Assembly (NCBI GenBank): GCA_030602885.1
Contig: JAUVYV010000027.1
Location: forward strand, 1 to 48,253
Direction: 5' to 3'
DNA from: Phycisphaerales bacterium
GTDB lineage: Bacteria > Planctomycetota > Phycisphaerae > Sedimentisphaerales > Anaerobacaceae
DNA length: 48,253 bases
The notes beneath the pieces were generated by a model, which saw only the letters and a program-made list of their open reading frames with translations, searched no databases and was not told the origin of the DNA. Of the stretch, positions 32,724-42,600 are shown piece after piece. The translations under genes were made by a program, and so were the position numbers. Each line of letters opens with the position of its first letter. Positions within the stretch are counted from its first letter, which is position 1.

Positions 32724-34001
32724 ATGAGTGAGAGCGGCAGAACCGTCATAATAGGTCTGGACGGCGTGCCTTATGGGATGCTGAAGGGCTTTGCCGACAG
32801 CGGTGTCATGCCCAATACGGGCAAGCTGATAAAGGAGGGCATATTCAGGCAGATGCACTCTTCAGTTCCGGAGGTATCTTCCGTTGCGTGGTCTTGTATG
32901 ATTACGGGCAAGAACCCCGGCGAGCACGGCACGTATGGTTTTATGGATTTGGTGCCCGGCTCTTATAAGATGAAATTTCCGAACTTCACGGACCTTAAGG
33001 CGGCGCCATTCTGGGACGAATGGGACGGCAGATCGATTATTGTGAACGTGCCGTCGACCTATCCTGTTCGGCAAATGAACGGGGTTCACATCTCAGGTTT
33101 TGTTTCGATAGATTTTGACAAGAGCGTCCATCCACAGTCGTTGATTCCAGAATTGCAGAAGCTTGACTATCGGCTGGACGTTAATTCCGAACTGGCCCAT
33201 AAGAATATGGATCTGTTCCTGCAGGACGTTGACAATACATTGGCGGCGAGGGTCAAGGCCGGTCGATATCTGTGGGATTACACCGACTGGCAGACGTTTA
33301 TGTTTGTGTTTACCGGGACGGACCGGCTTATGCATTTTCTGTGGGATGCCTACGAGGACACGGGCCACAAGTATCACTATCTGTTCTGCGATCACTTCAA
33401 GAAGATCGATAAGGCAATTGGTGAGATGGCTGAGAAAGCCGGTGACGGTGATTTGATTGTGATGGTTTCGGATCACGGATTCGAGCGGCTCGATTACGAC
33501 GTGTATCTTAATTTCGCACTTATGGAACACGGCCTGCTGTATTTTGCCGATGGGGTCGGGCTGAATAACATCAGCGAAGGTACAAAAGCGTTTGTGCTTG
33601 ACCCAGGTAGGGTGTATGTGAACTACAAGGACAAATATCCGTGCGGGACGGTTGAGGAATCGGAGAGTGAAGCGTTACTGTCGGAGTTGGAGGCGCTCTT
33701 CGGGTCGCTTGAGGTTGATGGTCGCAAGGTGGTACGGGATATGTACCGCAAAGAGCAGCTTTATTCGGGGCCTTACGTTGACAGTGCGCCCGATTTGATA
33801 TTAGTCGGTGACGATGGTTTCAACCTCAAAGGCAGCGTTAAAGCCGAGCAGTTGGCGAGCAGGGGGGTGTTTACGGGCAAGCACACGCAGGACACGGCCT
33901 TTTTAGTCGTCAGCGGGGCATTTGACGAGACTGTATTGCCTGAGGTTCCTACAGTTTCGGATGTTCGGGGTATAATAGAGAAAAACACAAGCCGAGCTTA
34001 G
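32724..34001 (+). CDS. Type I phosphodiesterase / nucleotide pyrophosphatase family protein
   Basis: A 425-residue alkaline-phosphatase-superfamily hydrolase. VIIGLDGVPYGML supplies the first metal-binding Asp. SVAWSCMITGKNPGEHGTYGF carries the nucleophile region and downstream metal loop. FTGTDRLMHFLWD and VMVSDHGFE provide the Asp/His metal ligands. No signal peptide, so cytoplasmic. Nine bases after cysN and probably co-transcribed with it, suggesting it acts on a sulfate-activation or nucleotide intermediate. The substrate is not evident. Confidence 0.85.
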   Translation: MSESGRTVIIGLDGVPYGMLKGFADSGVMPNTGKLIKEGIFRQMHSSVPEVSSVAWSCMITGKNPGEHGTYGFMDLVPGSYKMKFPNFTDLKAAPFWDEWDGRSIIVNVPSTYPVRQMNGVHISGFVSIDFDKSVHPQSLIPELQKLDYRLDVNSELAHKNMDLFLQDVDNTLAARVKAGRYLWDYTDWQTFMFVFTGTDRLMHFLWDAYEDTGHKYHYLFCDHFKKIDKAIGEMAEKAGDGDLIVMVSDHGFERLDYDVYLNFALMEHGLLYFADGVGLNNISEGTKAFVLDPGRVYVNYKDKYPCGTVEESESEALLSELEALFGSLEVDGRKVVRDMYRKEQLYSGPYVDSAPDLILVGDDGFNLKGSVKAEQLASRGVFTGKHTQDTAFLVVSGAFDETVLPEVPTVSDVRGIIEKNTSRA

Positions 34002-34055
34002 ATAATCCAGGCCCGGCTCGTGAATGGTTCGAGATATTTATTTCAACTAACAACC

Positions 34056-34073
34056 TTGGCCTGAACAGGCCAA
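34056..34073. terminator. Hairpin between converging genes
   Basis: TTGGCCTGAACAGGCCAA is an 8-bp perfect inverted repeat around AA, in the 81-bp gap between the converging phosphodiesterase and SAP-domain genes. It has no long T run on either side, so a terminator role is plausible but weakly supported. Confidence 0.45.
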
Positions 34074-34082
34074 AGTATAATC

Positions 34083-34295
34083 TTACCATTTGACTTTGGA
34101 GCAGTCCGCCATAAAGCAACACTCAGTCCAGGGGCAGTTGCCGTCGTTCGTACCGTAGCAGGGGTTATTGCTTTCGGCCGTTTGAATGGCACGGACAAGG
34201 TGGACCTTCTTCATTTTTCCGGGGTTGATACCGACGTTCCTCGCTTTTTGCTTTATCTCGGTCATTGTCATGGGTTTTGTCAGTACAGCAGCCAT
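34083..34295 (-). CDS. Small SAP-domain Cys-rich protein
   Basis: A 70-residue protein. Residues 8-35 (TMTEIKQKARNVGINPGKMK) fit the SAP helix-loop-helix found in nucleic-acid-binding proteins. The C-terminal part holds four cysteines (NPCYGTNDGNCPWTECCFMADC has five), possibly a metal site. AGGAG lies 6 nt before the ATG. Upstream (34296-34569) no gene was seen. Its role is unknown; small proteins of this type occur singly in varied bacteria. Confidence 0.8.
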   Translation of the reverse strand: MAAVLTKPMTMTEIKQKARNVGINPGKMKKVHLVRAIQTAESNNPCYGTNDGNCPWTECCFMADCSKVKW

Positions 34296-34569
34296 TGTTT
34301 TCTCCTAATTTTCCACAATTACTGTTTCCGCCCGCATAACAGCTTTTTTAATGCTTTAACGAGCAAGTTGAGCCCTTTATATATTTCGGTTTTTTTGTCG
34401 TGTTTCATTACAGGACGTGGCAAAAAAAGCATCTGAGTTTGCCGGTTTGATTATTGCGTTGTTATGCCCACATTTTTCGGACTAAAGTGCTTCAATCAAC
34501 ATCGGATGGCAGCGACAGAGTCAAATAAGGCAGATAGGTCGGGGGCTGTCGATTTGGTTGAGGTTAATC

Positions 34570-36234
34570 TCAAGATGTCCTCCATGTCTCGCGCGACATG
34601 ATTTCGCGGACTTTGGGTGCAGGTGGTTTTTGCCCCTTTTTTCGGAGCTTGGGCTTTATTTCGTGAAATCCTTTCATGACGAATATAGCTATCCAATATG
34701 CGCCCCATACGAAGCCGAAGCCAGCTACGCAAAACAGGAACAGGGTGACGGGCAGATAAACGGGCCTGTTCATAAACGGCAGGGTGACGAGTGTGTCGAG
34801 ATGGCCGCTGAGGAAGTAGCCACCTCTGGCTGCGAGGATTCCGCCTATTATAGCGCCCAGGGCAGAGAGTATCCAGGTCAAACGTTTTAGGCCCTTGTTT
34901 ACATTGGCCGGTCCTTGCGTGTTCAGGTGCCCATTTGTGCCTGCTGCGACATTGCTGAGCTTAAGCTGGGCCGTAGCGGCTTCGTCTTCAGCTTTTGCTC
35001 TGGCTTCAGTTTCTGCCTCGACCTGGGCCTGTGCTCTGAGTCGGGCTTCGGTTTCGGCCCTGGCCTGTGTTTCGGCTTTGGTACGTGCGTGTATCTCGGC
35101 CTTTAGCTTTTCTTCGGTTTCTTCTCTTGCTTCGGTTTGGGCCTTGAGTTGTATTTCAAGTTCGATTTTGGCCTTGTGTTCTGCCTGCGTCTCTGCCTCT
35201 GCCCTTGATCTTGCCTCGATTTCGGCTTTCAGCTTCTTTTCTACGGCGGCCCGTGTTTCGCTTTCGGCCTTGAGCTCTTCTTTAGCTTCAATTATGGCCT
35301 GGGTTTCTCTCTCTGCTTTTGTTTCAGCCCTTGACCTTGTCTTGATTTCGTTGTGCAGTTTCTCCTCTGCTTCAGCTCTTTTTTCAATTTCGGCTTTGAG
35401 TCTTTCCTCGCTGTCGATTCTGGCCTGAGATTCATGCTGTGCCTGAGTTTCGGCCCTTGACCTTGCGGCGATTTCGCCCTTGAGCTTGTCTTCAAGCTCG
35501 GTCCGGGCCTGGGAAATTGCTCTTAGTCTTTCTTCTGTTTCTCGTCTGGTGTTCATTTCGGCCTTGGCTTGTTCTTCGGCTCTGGACCTGGCTTCGATTT
35601 CGGATTTGAGGTGTTGTTCGGCGGTGATTCTGGCTTCAGTTTCGGTCTTGAGTTTTTCCTCGAATTCATCTTTTTCGCGGACCTGTATCTGTGCGAGCTG
35701 TTCGGCTCTGGATCTTGCCTCAGTTTCGGCTTTGAGCTTTTCCTCCAGCTCGGCTTTTGCTTCGGTTTCGGTCTTTAGTTTTTCTTCAGTTTCGGCAAGG
35801 GTTTTTGCATAAGCTCCGATCTTCTCATCGGTTTCGTTTCTTATCCGGCGTTCGAGCTCGGTGCGTAATTGTTCTTCGTCTTTTGTGTTGCTTTCGGGTT
35901 GCGTTTTGAGTTTCTCTTCGAGCTCTGCTTTTATTTGCGTTTCGGTCTCTAATTTTTCTTCCAGTTCGGCCTTGGCCTGGATTTCGGCCTTTAGCTTCTC
36001 GGCGAGCTCGTGTTTTTCTTCGGTCGCAACTTTCAGTCGCTCTTCCAGCTCGGCCTTTGTTTCCGCCACGATTGCTACAGGGATACCGTCGTTCGGTGGA
36101 TTGTCGGAGCTTATGCCGCCGCGTCGGTCCGGTGCCCTGACCTGCTTATTACATCGCGAACAGGTAACGACTTTGCCGACCATGTCGGAGGTGATGTAGA
36201 AACCGTGCCGGCAATGTGGACAGTCTGCTATCAT
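34570..36234 (-). CDS. Zinc-ribbon coiled-coil membrane protein
   Basis: A 554-residue protein. The N-terminus (MIADCPHCRHGFYITSDMVG, then CSRC) is a CxxC...CxxC zinc ribbon. About 340 residues of near-continuous coiled coil follow, made of imperfect 11-residue reiterations like AELEEKLKAE and SRAE, dominated by Glu, Lys, Ala and Thr. The C-terminus holds two hydrophobic helices (LTWILSALGAIIGGILAARG and FLFCVAGFGFVWGAYWIAIF), so it is probably anchored in the membrane by its tail. The ATG at 36234 is chosen since the upstream open frame lacks the zinc ribbon and runs through the antisense of the thi leader. Function unknown. Confidence 0.8.
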   Translation of the reverse strand: MIADCPHCRHGFYITSDMVGKVVTCSRCNKQVRAPDRRGGISSDNPPNDGIPVAIVAETKAELEERLKVATEEKHELAEKLKAEIQAKAELEEKLETETQIKAELEEKLKTQPESNTKDEEQLRTELERRIRNETDEKIGAYAKTLAETEEKLKTETEAKAELEEKLKAETEARSRAEQLAQIQVREKDEFEEKLKTETEARITAEQHLKSEIEARSRAEEQAKAEMNTRRETEERLRAISQARTELEDKLKGEIAARSRAETQAQHESQARIDSEERLKAEIEKRAEAEEKLHNEIKTRSRAETKAERETQAIIEAKEELKAESETRAAVEKKLKAEIEARSRAEAETQAEHKAKIELEIQLKAQTEAREETEEKLKAEIHARTKAETQARAETEARLRAQAQVEAETEARAKAEDEAATAQLKLSNVAAGTNGHLNTQGPANVNKGLKRLTWILSALGAIIGGILAARGGYFLSGHLDTLVTLPFMNRPVYLPVTLFLFCVAGFGFVWGAYWIAIFVMKGFHEIKPKLRKKGQKPPAPKVREIMSRETWRTS

Positions 36235-36456
36235 GTATCTGTACCCTTTAAGAAAGTATACAAATATAATTTCGTGCATCAAAACGCCCGACTTTACGAG
36301 AAAAGGGCCAAGGCCGCGATTTCGGGCTAAAAAGGGCGTTTGTGTGAGCGAAAGGGCCTGTAATATAGGCGCTGCTCGTACTGTTATGATGTTCGGGGCC
36401 GATCTCGGCTGAGTGTGCCGGTAAAGCAGTCGGTAGCAGGCGCCGATTGAACGCAT

Positions 36457-36485
36457 TTGACATTGGTTTGCTGTTGTGGTATGGT
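36457..36485 (+). promoter_or_regulatory. Probable promoter of the thi operon
   Basis: TTGACA (36457-36462), 17-bp spacer, TATGGT (36480-36485). It would start transcription about 180 nt before the TPP aptamer. The leader also contains a CCCCGG-TGTA-CCGGGG hairpin (about 36600-36615). Confidence 0.5.
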
Positions 36486-36667
36486 GGCGACCGTTGGCAT
36501 TGTGATAGCGCAGACTGTGAGCGAGTGAAACGAAGTTTGTTGCAATGTGTTTGAGAGCGTCTGTATGAGCCAGGGGAGCCGGCCCTGTACCTATTTTGGC
36601 CCCGGTGTACCGGGGGTGCAAGCAGGTCTTTGCACTCAGTAGTGAATGTTGCTTCAATGTCAAAATA

Positions 36668-36777
36668 GGTGCGGGGTGAGCGGCTGAGAAATGCAGCACG
36701 TATTGAATATTGGCTCAGGGCCAATAGGTGCTGGATGACCCTACGAACCTGATCAGGTTAACACCTGCGAAGGGAGG
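36668..36777 (+). promoter_or_regulatory. TPP riboswitch (THI element)
   Basis: The aptamer has GGTGCGGGGTGAGC, then the invariant GGCTGAGA (36682-36689), an extended P3a-type hairpin (AGCAC...GTGCT enclosing TATTGG/CCAATA), ACCC pairing with GGGT, and the conserved second half CGAACCTGATC, GTTAACACCTGCGAAGGGA. It binds thiamine pyrophosphate. It sits directly before a strong terminator and thiF, so binding of TPP should promote termination and shut off thiFSGH. Confidence 0.93.
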
Positions 36778-36794
36778 CTGAAGAGAGATTGGCG

Positions 36795-36825
36795 AAAAGC
36801 ACTCCTTTTGCGGGAGTGCTTTTTG
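36795..36825 (+). terminator. Riboswitch-controlled terminator
   Basis: AAAAGCACTCC (36795-36805) pairs perfectly with GGAGTGCTTTT (36813-36823) around TTTTGCG, followed by T residues. It ends just before thiF and is the likely expression platform of the TPP aptamer. Confidence 0.88.
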
Positions 36826-36835
36826 TTTGCAAGCG

Positions 36836-37420
36836 ATGAGTTCGATGACCGAAAAAGTTAAACGGGCCACGGTGGGTATTGCGGGGCTTGGCGGGCTTGG
36901 TTCCAACGTGGCGATTGCCCTGGCCAGGACTGATATCGGCAAACTGATAATCGTGGATTTTGATGACGTTGAGCAGAGCAATCTGAACAGGCAGCAGTAC
37001 TTCTTTGACCAGATTGGCAAAGCCAAGGTCGATTGTATGATTGAGAACCTGCGCAGGATAAATCCGGATGTTAAGGTAGAGGGACACAAGGTCAGGTTGG
37101 ATGCGGAGAATGTGCCGGAGATTTTTGCCGGGGCGGATGTGATTGCAGAATGTTTCGATACCGCCGAAGCCAAACAAATGATTGTCGAAGCTGTACTAAG
37201 CAGGATGGATGTGCCGATTGTCTCAGCCAGTGGTTTAGCCGGCTACGGAAACAGCAACGCGATACACACGCGGCGTATTTCATCTCGACTTGTATTAGTT
37301 GGCGACGGGGAAAGCGGTATCGATTCGGTAAAGCTCCTCACCGCTGCCAGAGTTGGTATCGCGGCCATGCACCAGGCGAATGCGATAATCGAATTGATAG
37401 TCGATGGGATTAAGGTGTGA
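36836..37420 (+). CDS. thiF: ThiF, sulfur-carrier adenylyltransferase
   Basis: A 194-residue E1-like enzyme that adenylates the C-terminal glycine of ThiS for thiazole synthesis. VGIAGLGGLGSNVAIALAR is the nucleotide-binding loop, and IIVDFDDVEQSNLNRQQYF holds the ATP-contacting Asp and Arg. It is shorter than E. coli ThiF (about 250), as in the ThiF family 2 type, and lacks the CxxC zinc pairs. The ATG at 36836 is preferred; 36845 is also possible, and the TTG at 36827 lies against the terminator. First gene behind the TPP riboswitch; thiS follows 6 bp later. Confidence 0.9.
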   Translation: MSSMTEKVKRATVGIAGLGGLGSNVAIALARTDIGKLIIVDFDDVEQSNLNRQQYFFDQIGKAKVDCMIENLRRINPDVKVEGHKVRLDAENVPEIFAGADVIAECFDTAEAKQMIVEAVLSRMDVPIVSASGLAGYGNSNAIHTRRISSRLVLVGDGESGIDSVKLLTAARVGIAAMHQANAIIELIVDGIKV

Positions 37421-37426
37421 TCGAAG

Positions 37427-37639
37427 ATGGGTGTTTTGAGGGTAAATGGACAAGATAAAGAGTTCGCGGCAGAGAAGTTTCCTCTGACGGTGGCAGCGCT
37501 GCTTGGAGAGCTGGGCGTTGAGGCGGCGACTGTTGTGGCGGAGGTTGACGGTCAGATTGTCGAGCGAGAAAAATTCACAGCTACGGAGCTGCGTAACGGG
37601 CAGAGGATTGAATTAGTGCGATTTGTGCCGGGAGGTTGA
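37427..37639 (+). CDS. thiS: ThiS, sulfur carrier protein
   Basis: A 70-residue ubiquitin-like protein ending in VRFVPGG. The terminal Gly-Gly is adenylated by ThiF and carries the thiocarboxylate sulfur to Thi[13 protein letters not shown] is the helix typical of the fold. It lies between thiF and thiG with gaps of 6 and 4 bp. Confidence 0.92.
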   Translation: MGVLRVNGQDKEFAAEKFPLTVAALLGELGVEAATVVAEVDGQIVEREKFTATELRNGQRIELVRFVPGG

Positions 37640-37643
37640 TTGT

Positions 37644-38417
37644 ATGGATAGGCTGGTTGTTGCCGGCAGGGAGTTTAATTCGCGACTGCTTGTGGGGACG
37701 GGCAAATTTGCGTCGAGTGAGATTATGGCGAAGGCCATCGAGGCGTCGGGGACGGAAATTGTCACGGTTGCGCTTCGGCGGGTTGATATCGAGAATGAGA
37801 ACGACGACATGCTCAGTGCCATAGACCGCAATAAGTATCTGCTTCTGCCGAATACATCGGGTGCTCGCGATGCTAATGAGGCGGTTCGGCTGTCAAAGCT
37901 GGCACGGGCTGCAACAGGGATTAACTGGGTGAAGCTCGAGGTGACTCCCGACCCGTACTACTTGCTGCCCGACCCGGTGGAGACGCTCAGGGCGGCGGAG
38001 ATTTTGGTCAAGGACGGCTTTATTGTCCTACCCTATATCAATGCGGACCCGGTGTTGAGCAAGCGGCTTGAGGATGTGGGCACTGCCACCGTGATGCCGC
38101 TGGCGAGCCCTATCGGCTCGAACCAGGGGCTCAGGACCCGTGCGTCGCTGGAGATAATAATCGAGCAGGCCAACGTCCCGGTGGTTGTCGATGCGGGCCT
38201 GGGTTTGCCTTCGCACGCAGCCGATGCGATGGAGATGGGCGCCGATGCGGTTCTGGTTAATACGGCGATTGCTACGGCTGAAGAACCGGTGAAAATGGCC
38301 GAGGCGTTCAAGCTGGCGGTCGAGGCGGGTCGGACGGCTTACATATCAGGCGCAGCCGGCGCCGGTAAGCGCGCGAGCGCGTCGAGTCCACTGACCGGTT
38401 TCTTGAGGGACGAATAG
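37644..38417 (+). CDS. thiG: ThiG, thiazole synthase
   Basis: A 257-residue TIM-barrel enzyme that condenses 1-deoxyxylulose-5-phosphate, dehydroglycine and ThiS-thiocarboxylate into the thiamine thiazole. [13 protein letters not shown] at the N-terminus, [11 protein letters not shown] (with the Schiff-base Lys), [14 protein letters not shown] and [21 protein letters not shown] are family hallmarks. It starts at ATG 37644 behind GGGAGG; the frame is open upstream only into thiS. Confidence 0.95.
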   Translation: MDRLVVAGREFNSRLLVGTGKFASSEIMAKAIEASGTEIVTVALRRVDIENENDDMLSAIDRNKYLLLPNTSGARDANEAVRLSKLARAATGINWVKLEVTPDPYYLLPDPVETLRAAEILVKDGFIVLPYINADPVLSKRLEDVGTATVMPLASPIGSNQGLRTRASLEIIIEQANVPVVVDAGLGLPSHAADAMEMGADAVLVNTAIATAEEPVKMAEAFKLAVEAGRTAYISGAAGAGKRASASSPLTGFLRDE

Positions 38418-38419
38418 AA

Positions 38420-39586
38420 GTGGCTGATACTGATAAACATCAAGGTGGTGACATCAAGACCATACTGGCCGAAAAGCGTCTTGATGATGACATTGAGTTC
38501 CGGCAGGAGCGAATAAAGACAGTCGGTAGGGGGGATGTTGAACGTGCCTTGTCGGAGCCGGCCGGCTCATACGGGAAAGAGAAACTGCTTGCGCTGGTGT
38601 CGCCGGCGGCCGAGGGTTATATCGAGCAGATGGCGCAGTTGGCGCATCAGCTTACGCTGCAGCGGTTCGGCAGGACAATTCGACTTTATGCACCGCTGTA
38701 TCTTTCGAATTTCTGTGTGAATGACTGTGTGTATTGTGGTTTCAACAGGGAGCATCATTTCGACAGAATACGCCTGAGCGTTGAGCAGGCGGTCGCTGAG
38801 GCGGATATTATTGCTTCGGAGGGTTTCAGGGACATCTTGCTGGTCAGCAGTGAAGACCGTGATTTTGTGAGTGTCGATTATCTTGCTGAGCTTGCGAGAA
38901 AACTGCGTGAGAAGTTCTGCTGTATCTCTGTAGAGGTGTATCAGATGAGTGAGGCCGAGTACGCTCGGCTGTTTGCCGCGGGTATCGAGGGGGTCACTCT
39001 CTATCAGGAGACGTATAGGCGAGACAAATACAGCCATTATCATCCGGGAGGGCCGAAAGCGGACTACGACGTGCGATTGGGCGGGCTGGATTGTGTGGCT
39101 GCGGCGGGGATGCGAGAGGTTGGGTTGGGTGTTCTTTTGGGATTAGCTGACTGGCGGGTGGAGACACTTGCTCTTGCCGAGCATGCTCATTATCTGATGA
39201 AGCGCTACTGGCAGAGCCATGTATCCATTTCATTTCCCCGTCTTCGACCTGCAAGGGACGTTGAGCGTTCTCAGTTCAAGTATCTGCTGACCGACAGGAA
39301 TCTTGTTCAGATGATGCTGGCGCTTCGGCTGTGCTTTGCGGATGTGGGTCTGGTTCTCTCGACTCGCGAGCGGGCCGAGCTGCGAGACCATTTAGTTAAA
39401 CTCGGCATAACGAAGATGAGCGCGGGCAGCAAGACGAATCCGGGGGGGTATTCGGGCAGGACGGGTGCGGTGGAGCAGTTCGAGATTGACGATACACGGA
39501 CGCCTGCAGAGATTGCCGAGATGTTGAAATCACAGGGGCTTGAGCCGGTCTGGAAGGACTGGGACGAGGCATTTATCGAAAGCTGA
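38420..39586 (+). CDS. thiH: ThiH, tyrosine lyase (radical SAM)
   Basis: A 388-residue radical SAM enzyme that cleaves tyrosine to dehydroglycine for ThiG. LSNFCVNDCVYCGFNREHH contains the CxxxCxxC that binds the 4Fe-4S cluster. VEVYQMSEAEYARL and GVTLYQETYRRDKY match the ThiH core, and KTNPGGY near the end is conserved. It starts at GTG, 2 bp after thiG stops, preceded by GAGGGA. It ends the riboswitch-controlled operon at a strong terminator. Glycine oxidase (ThiO) is not needed when ThiH is present, consistent with an anaerobic or microaerobic life. Confidence 0.95.
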   Translation: MADTDKHQGGDIKTILAEKRLDDDIEFRQERIKTVGRGDVERALSEPAGSYGKEKLLALVSPAAEGYIEQMAQLAHQLTLQRFGRTIRLYAPLYLSNFCVNDCVYCGFNREHHFDRIRLSVEQAVAEADIIASEGFRDILLVSSEDRDFVSVDYLAELARKLREKFCCISVEVYQMSEAEYARLFAAGIEGVTLYQETYRRDKYSHYHPGGPKADYDVRLGGLDCVAAAGMREVGLGVLLGLADWRVETLALAEHAHYLMKRYWQSHVSISFPRLRPARDVERSQFKYLLTDRNLVQMMLALRLCFADVGLVLSTRERAELRDHLVKLGITKMSAGSKTNPGGYSGRTGAVEQFEIDDTRTPAEIAEMLKSQGLEPVWKDWDEAFIES

Positions 39587-39598
39587 GAATTCCTATGG

Positions 39599-39630
39599 GG
39601 TGCCGGCTGATGCATCAGCCGGGCCTTTTT
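39599..39630 (+). terminator. Terminator after thiH
   Basis: The perfect palindrome CCGGCTGATGCATCAGCCGG (39603-39622), extended by GG/CC pairs, is followed by TTTTT. It also covers the stop codon of the converging cusA gene. Confidence 0.82.
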
Positions 39631-42600
39631 GTTATTCTAAGCTTCAACTCTTTCACTGCACTGTAAAGAACCGGAACGACCAGTACGGTCATTATCTGAA
39701 TTGTCATTCCGCCGAACGATGGTATGGCCATTGGCACCATAATATCCGAACCCCGGCCGGTAGAGGTGAGAACCGGGATAAGCGCAAGTATCGTCGTGGC
39801 TGTCGTCATAAGCGCGGGGCGAATCCTCCTCTGGGCCGCCAGGACGACCTTGTTGCGTATTTCGTCAATGCTGTTCTGCTTTGCGGCTGCAAACTGCTGT
39901 TCGATGTACGTGCATACTACCACCCCGTTGTCCGAGGCGATACCGAACAGGGCAAGGAAGCCGACCCAGATGGCAACGCTGAGGTTTATGGGATGTATCT
40001 GGAAAAGCTCGCGCATGTGCATGCCAAAGACACTGAAGTTGAGGAACCACGGCTGGGCGTAGCACCATATCATCAGAAAACCGCCCGCCCAGGCGACGAT
40101 TATGCCGGAGAAAACGAGCATGCTCGTGGCAACGGATTTGAACTGGAAGTACAAAATCAGAAAGATGATGAATAGCGCCAGCGGAACGACAATCGTAAGA
40201 GTCCTTTGTGCGCGAATCTGGTTCTCATAACTTCCGGCGAATTTGTAGCTGACACCCGCCGGTATGACAAATTCGCCGGCGGCGATTTTGTCTTTGAGGA
40301 ATTTTTGGCACTGCTCGACGACATCGACCTCTGCGAAGCCGGCCTTTTTGTCGAAGAGGACGTAGCCGATGAGGAAGGTGTCCTCGCTTTTGATTGCCTG
40401 CGGGCCTCTTACGTAACGAATCTCGGCAAGCTGGATGAGCGGTATTTGCGCACCGTCGGCGGCGGGGACAAGAATCTTGCCTAAGGTTTCTATTCGGTCT
40501 CGCAGCTCCCTCATATATCTGACTCGAACCGGATAGCGTTCTCTGCCCTCAACCGTTGTGGTGATGCGTCGGCCTCCCACAGCTACCTCGATTATGTCCT
40601 GGACTTTGCGAATACTGATTCCGTATCTGGCTATCGCTTCGCGGTCGATATCTATCTCGAGGTATGGTTTTCCGACAATCCTGTCTGCAATGACGGCGGA
40701 TGGTTCAATGCCGGGCACCTGCTTTAGCAGTTGTTCGAGCTGCAAGCCGACCTTTTCAATTGTCTCAAGGTCGGGACCCTTCACCTTTATTCCCATAGGC
40801 GCCCGCATTCCACTTTGGAGCATAACGAGACGAGCAGCGATGGGCTGGAGTTTCGGTGCGCCTGTTGTGCCGGGGATTTGGCCTGCCTTTACGATTTCGG
40901 CCCAGATATCATCGGGACTTTTTATGTGGTCGCGCCACTGTCGGTATAGTTTGCCGTGTTCGTCCGGTATCAGGTCATCGTTTTCATCGTGAATGAACTC
41001 GCCTTTTGTCTTGTCGTATTTGAATCGAACCCTTCTGCCGTGCTTATCAAGAATGTACTCAGATTTGTAATTGATGACGGTCTCAATCATTGATATGGGG
41101 GCAGGGTCCAGCGGCGTCTCTGCCCTGCCGATTTTGCCCACGACCGAGTCAATCTCCGGTATTGATTGAAAAGCTGCATCCTGCTTGGCGAGGATGTCCA
41201 GTGCCTCGCCGATGGATGCGTGCGGCATTGTAGTCGGCATGTAGAGGAATGAGCCCTCATCCAAAGGCGGCATAAACTCCTTGCCGAGCCGGGACCAAAC
41301 AAGAGCGCCGAGAATGACAACGACTATGGGTATCGACATGAAGATAAGCTTGTGTCTGAGGCACCAGCCTAAGATTGCCGAATAGTAACTCTGGAAGATG
41401 CGGAAGAACAGCAGCAGTCCCCCAATCAGAATGGCGACAAAAATCAGATTCAGCACCGTTCCCTTTTCCGGGCCGAGTGGCAGCCAGTGCTTCGTGAGCA
41501 TTATTCCGACCAGTGCTACGGCTGCTATATTGGCCGCCAGAGGTCCCCAGCTCTTTGCCCTCTCGGGCAGATGGCGGCTGAAGAGATGATAAATGCCGAT
41601 TCCGATTACAATAACACCGATCCACCAGGTCAGCATAAACCATGCCGCGATCCCGGCGCCGATTGAGGCCAGCCCCAGAGCGTATCTTGCCGCCTTTCTG
41701 AGGCTGAATTTTTTAGTGAACAGGATGTGTGCGGCAGGGGGGATTATCGTCAGTGCGACGATTACCGATGCGACGAGGCAGAACGTCTTCGTAAACGCCA
41801 GGGGTTTAAAAAGCTTGCCTTCGGCGCCGGTCATCGTAAAGACGGGCAGGAAGCCGACCACCGTTGTCGAGACCGCTGTCAGAATCGCGCTGCCCACTTC
41901 ACTTGCGGCCCGGTAAACAACCTCCAGCTTATTCTCCTCCGGTTCCGCTCTTTCGAGATGGCGCAGGATATTCTCGCAGATTACTATACCCATATCGACC
42001 ATTGTTCCGACTGCAATCGCGATGCCGGACAGCGCTACGATGTTGGCGTCAACGCCGAATATCTTCATTGCGATAAAGCACATCAGCACCGCCAAAGGCA
42101 GCAGGGCGCTAATCAGAACCGAGCTTCGAAGGTGCACGACCAGGACGATAACCACAATGATGGTGACAAGGATTTCTTCTGTGAGAGCACTTTCGAGTGT
42201 CCCTAAGGTTTCGTAGATAAGCCCTGTTCGGTCGTAGAACGGGATGATTTTGACCTGTGAGACGGTTCCGTCGGGCAAAGTCTTTGTGGGGAGTCCCGGT
42301 GATATTTCTTCGATTTTATTTTTTACGTTTTTGATGGCCTCGAGCGGGTTGTAGCCATATCGCACTACTACTACGCCGCCAACGGCCTCGGCTCCTCCCT
42401 TGTCGAGCGCCCCGCGGCGAAGGGCAGGGCCGTAAGATACGTGAGCGACGTCCTTGATGTGTACGCCGACATTGTCGTTGACCTTTATTACGGTGTTTTC
42501 TATGTCGGAGAGCTTCTTGATAAAGCCAAGACCGCGTATGACGTACTCAACCCTGTTTATCTCGATTGTTCGGGCGCCGACGTCAACGTTGGACATCTTG

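Noticed and set aside
34895-35812. Plus-strand Ser/Phe-rich open frames opposite the zinc-ribbon gene
   Set aside because: Antisense of a Glu/Lys/Ala-rich coiled coil naturally gives long open Ser/Phe frames; no starts or families fit.
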